Below are positions 62,027 through 64,000 of a stretch of DNA of 64,000 bases, piece after piece; the first letter of the stretch is position 1; each line of letters starts with the position of its first letter. The position numbers were made by a program, and so were the translations under genes. The notes beneath the pieces were generated by a model, which did not search any database, was not told the origin of the DNA, and was given only the letters and a program-made list of their open reading frames with translations. Source of the DNA: Orthonyx spaldingii (lineage: Eukaryota; Chordata; Aves; Passeriformes; Orthonychidae); assembly GCA_013397795.1 (NCBI GenBank), contig VZTJ01001391.1, forward strand, positions 1,039,482 through 1,103,481. The letters are read 5' to 3'.

Positions 62027-62050
62027 GTATATTGCTTTGTAGCAATATAC
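62027..62050 (-). other. Perfect 10-bp stem-loop in presumed PI15 3' UTR
   Basis: The arms at 62027-62036 and 62041-62050 are exact reverse complements around a 4-base loop. On the PI15 sense strand the transcript would fold as GTATATTGCT, ACAA, AGCAATATAC. No function is known to me. It lies about 800 bases after the stop. Confidence 0.7.
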
Positions 62051-62572
62051 TTCTTCCTGTAAAAGAATAAATACACTCCTGCAAAGCACCATTATAGAAC
62101 TAGGACTGTGTTCAGACATACAGGAAGGTAGAGTCAAGCCATGCAGTTATACCAGTATTTTTAAAGTGATGTAGCTTTCTATCTAGATAAGACTTTAGGC
62201 ACGTGAGTTAACAGCCACTGCATCTTGGCCAGTGTGGTTCCTCATTCTCTCTAATATTCCTGTCTGCACACAGACATGTGATAGCAGCAGCCGTGTGCTG
62301 AACTCTTGAAACACCATAAACAAATTGACGCTGTGCATGAGGTAGGTAATATCCTGCAGTTTCTCTTGCACATGTTTTCCTCTGCTCAGTGTCCCATTGA
62401 CATTGCAGGTGAAAGCACAGGTGTAAATGGGAGGAACCATTGGGAGTGTGAGGACAATTTGTTGCTTTGCTTTGTCACACTCCATGTTTAAAGCACAGTA
62501 TTAAACAGTGACCCTTCTCTTTCTAGAGCTATTACTTTTAAAAGGAAGTAATATTCTATCTTTTGATGTACT

Positions 62573-62578
62573 TTTAAT
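62573..62578 (-). promoter_or_regulatory. Candidate proximal poly(A) signal ATTAAA for PI15
   Basis: This is the common variant hexamer in PI15 sense orientation, about 270 bases after the stop. It could allow alternative polyadenylation. It is supported only by the hexamer and its position. Confidence 0.25.
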
Positions 62579-62848
62579 ATAATCTATAATCTTCAGGAAG
62601 CTACACTTGCTAAGATTAAAATTGTTCTCCTTTAACAAAATGTTAATCTAAAAGGGATAATGTGAGTCTTACATCCCAAAGTGTTAAAACCAAATTATAC
62701 TGTACTTTAAAAGCTAATTATACAAAAGCATACAAAAAGAAAACATCAGAGTATTATTACAATATCTCTCTATATATAATATGTGCAAAATTCAATACAC
62801 AAGCTTCTTGTTACTCATCTGTGGGTTTTCTTCAAAGTAATGTAAACC

Positions 62849-62984
62849 TTATTTAAACCAGTATAAGTAGTTTGATGTTACTCCTGGGAAACAAAGATTG
62901 TCAGTACAAGAACCTCCATAGCTTGGAGGACAAGCTGAACATGGAACTCCTACTTTATATGGTGCTTCTCCAATCCAGTTCCCC
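62849..62984 (-). CDS. PI15: PI15 terminal coding exon (C-terminal 44 residues plus stop)
   Basis: Read on the minus strand, this exon opens with the third base of a codon shared with the previous exon (phase-2 intron). It then encodes 44 residues and a TAA stop. The start reads GNWIGEAPYKVGVPC and the end reads FPGVTSNYLYWFK. Four cysteines follow the pattern C-x2-C-x7-C-x4-C, the cysteine-rich tail that follows the CAP domain in this family. The acceptor is a pyrimidine-rich tract ending TTTTCAG directly before GGGG. PI15 is a secreted CAP-superfamily protein described as a weak trypsin inhibitor. CRISPLD1 and CRISPLD2 share the GNW motif, but they have GNWWGHAPYK there and continue into LCCL domains, whereas this exon stops. 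R3HDML has a similar short ending but differs in these residues. The CAP domain and signal peptide must lie beyond the right edge. No frameshift or lost residue is visible. Confidence 0.94.
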
Positions 62985-64000
62985 CTGAAAATAAAAAAAG
63001 AAAAAAATGCTTAATAATTTCAGAGTAGAAGAAAAAAAATCATTAACCATACTTGTTGTCAGTGATTAATACCTCCACTGATATCCCAGAAATGCTCTGC
63101 TACTAAAAACATTACATTAGTTTATTTCTGTAGTTTACTGATAAACATTGATCTACCAATTCCCAGAAAAGAGCAGGAGAATGACCATGTCAATCCAGGC
63201 CAGTAATATTCATTCCACATCCTTTAGTCTTGGTGGTGAAGTCTCATGTTCTTACTTTTGCTACAACCAAGTGATTTTTGATTCTCTGATCCCGTGACAG
63301 AGTATTTTTTACTGGAGGTCTATATTTATGAAAAATAGCAAAACAGGTATTGGTGCAAGGTTTTCCTTGAGCACCTTTCTGTCTGGCAGTTGTCTTAAAA
63401 GCTTGTACTTGGAAGATGGGAAAACAGAGTGAAACTTTATTCTTAGGCTGCACTACCCTAGGTTAACATTGTGACGCTCTGAGGCTGAATTCATGTTTAG
63501 AGAAGAGGGAAGATAAAAACTGTTTGCACCAGTAATGTATTAACAGGAACTGGATTGCGGCATTTCCAGAGGTCTCACAGATGCAAATGAGAGGAGAAGA
63601 AGGGCTCCAGTCAAGTGAATAGAGGTGCACAATAGACCCTAGGGGGAAAGAGGTACAAAGTGTGGAGGGTGATCATATGAAAAGAGGTAACCCTGAAACA
63701 TCTGGGAACATCTGAAAAATTCATCCAGACTTTTAGGAGTTTATATAAACCACAGGCTTTTAGAGAATCATGTAACACTCATGATGTAGGCAGAAAGTTA
63801 AAATTAGATTTTTATTTAAATGTTATGTCTCACAGAGCAGAGAACTTTCCTTTAGTTTGCATGTGACGTGGAATAGCAGTGAGTAATGCAATTACTTATG
63901 AAACATTTTGTCATCCCCCACCTCCCAGCCAGTAACACTGGATCAACAGACCTGGTCTGGGTTGTTCCTTGGAAGAAAGTAGAAATCTCAAATAATTTCC
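62985..64000 (-). other. PI15: 3' part of the last PI15 intron
   Basis: This stretch lies directly upstream of the terminal exon on the minus strand. It ends in a long T/C-rich tract and CAG, a normal vertebrate 3' splice site. I looked on the minus strand for a further CAP-domain exon and saw none, so the previous exon must lie beyond position 64000. The open frame at 63244-63453 has no CAP-family residues and is treated as chance. No recognisable repeat was seen. Confidence 0.8.

Larger units (their letters stand above)
61895..62848 (-). other. PI15: Presumed PI15 3' untranslated region (left limit unresolved)
   Basis: This is the sequence downstream of the PI15 stop on the minus strand. 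The first canonical AATAAA in sense orientation is at 61895-61900, about 950 bases after the stop. An ATTAAA variant at 62573-62578 could give a shorter form about 270 bases long. The region is AT-rich, free of recognisable transposons, and carries two close perfect stem-loops at 61992-62050. The minus-strand open frame at 62195-62485 is inside the UTR and resembles nothing I know. The true UTR could extend further left; transcript data are needed to set its end. Confidence 0.5.

Noticed and set aside
62195..62485. 96-codon minus-strand frame left of the PI15 stop
   Set aside because: It lies in the presumed 3' UTR, shows no family motif, and a frame of this size is common by chance.
1..64000. 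CRISPR array, operons, tRNA/rRNA genes or phage genes
   Set aside because: No regularly spaced direct repeats, clustered frames or RNA cloverleaf sequences are present. The window is a vertebrate spacer.

Overview
This is vertebrate nuclear DNA, almost certainly from a bird and probably a passerine or other neoavian. It is AT-rich and intron/intergenic in character, with no long uninterrupted genes. It carries CR1 LINE 3' fragments with the avian-type tail (a 'ttccaacc' block followed by repeated 'attctgtg'). It also carries several LTRs of the avian ERVL type that begin TGT(A/G)TTGG, end CAACA/GACA and are flanked by 5-bp target-site duplications.

Only one stretch can be assigned to a protein-coding gene. 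The terminal coding exon of PI15 (peptidase inhibitor 15, a secreted CAP-superfamily protein) lies on the minus strand at 62849-62984. It has a good splice acceptor at its right edge and a stop after the characteristic C-terminus. The last 1016 bases of the window are the end of the PI15 last intron. Sequence left of the stop should begin with the PI15 3' UTR. The nearest canonical minus-strand poly(A) signal is at 61895-61900, with an ATTAAA alternative at 62573-62578. Two short perfect stem-loops lie together inside this presumed UTR.

The other ~61.9 kb (1-61894) holds no supportable coding exon. From gene order in other amniotes I infer it is the spacer between PI15 and CRISPLD1, but no CRISPLD1 exon is visible. 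Layout from left to right: 1-12 kb, unique sequence with one unclassified ~308-bp element candidate (8214-8521). 12-13 kb, an AT repeat and a (CAT)n/single-N/poly(A) junction. 15.0-15.6 kb, a CR1 fragment. 17.0-17.75 kb, an ancient CR1 fragment. 18.5 and 19.3 kb, CR1 tail relics. 24.2-25.1 kb, an A-rich repeat and two (TTCC)n tracts with an exactly duplicated flank and a single N. 33.9-34.9 kb, a 1047-bp solo ERVL-type LTR, followed by a CR1 tail. 37.8 kb, a tRNA-SINE-like relic. 40.8 kb, poly(A) and a 37-N gap. 41.7 kb, a CR1 tail. 42.4-43.2 kb, the best CR1 copy, with a residual 143-codon reverse-transcriptase-end reading frame. 47.3-56.6 kb, an LTR-rich zone with two decayed LTR pieces, a 582-bp LTR with an intact-looking CRE, TATA box and poly(A) signal, and a second ~1.04-kb solo LTR. 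56.6-61.9 kb, unique sequence leading into the PI15 3' UTR.

No operon, CRISPR, tRNA, rRNA or phage structure is present. The most useful observations are the PI15 anchor, the three LTRs with clean 5-bp target-site duplications, the exact 84-bp duplication across a one-base gap (a likely assembly artefact), and several perfect palindromes.
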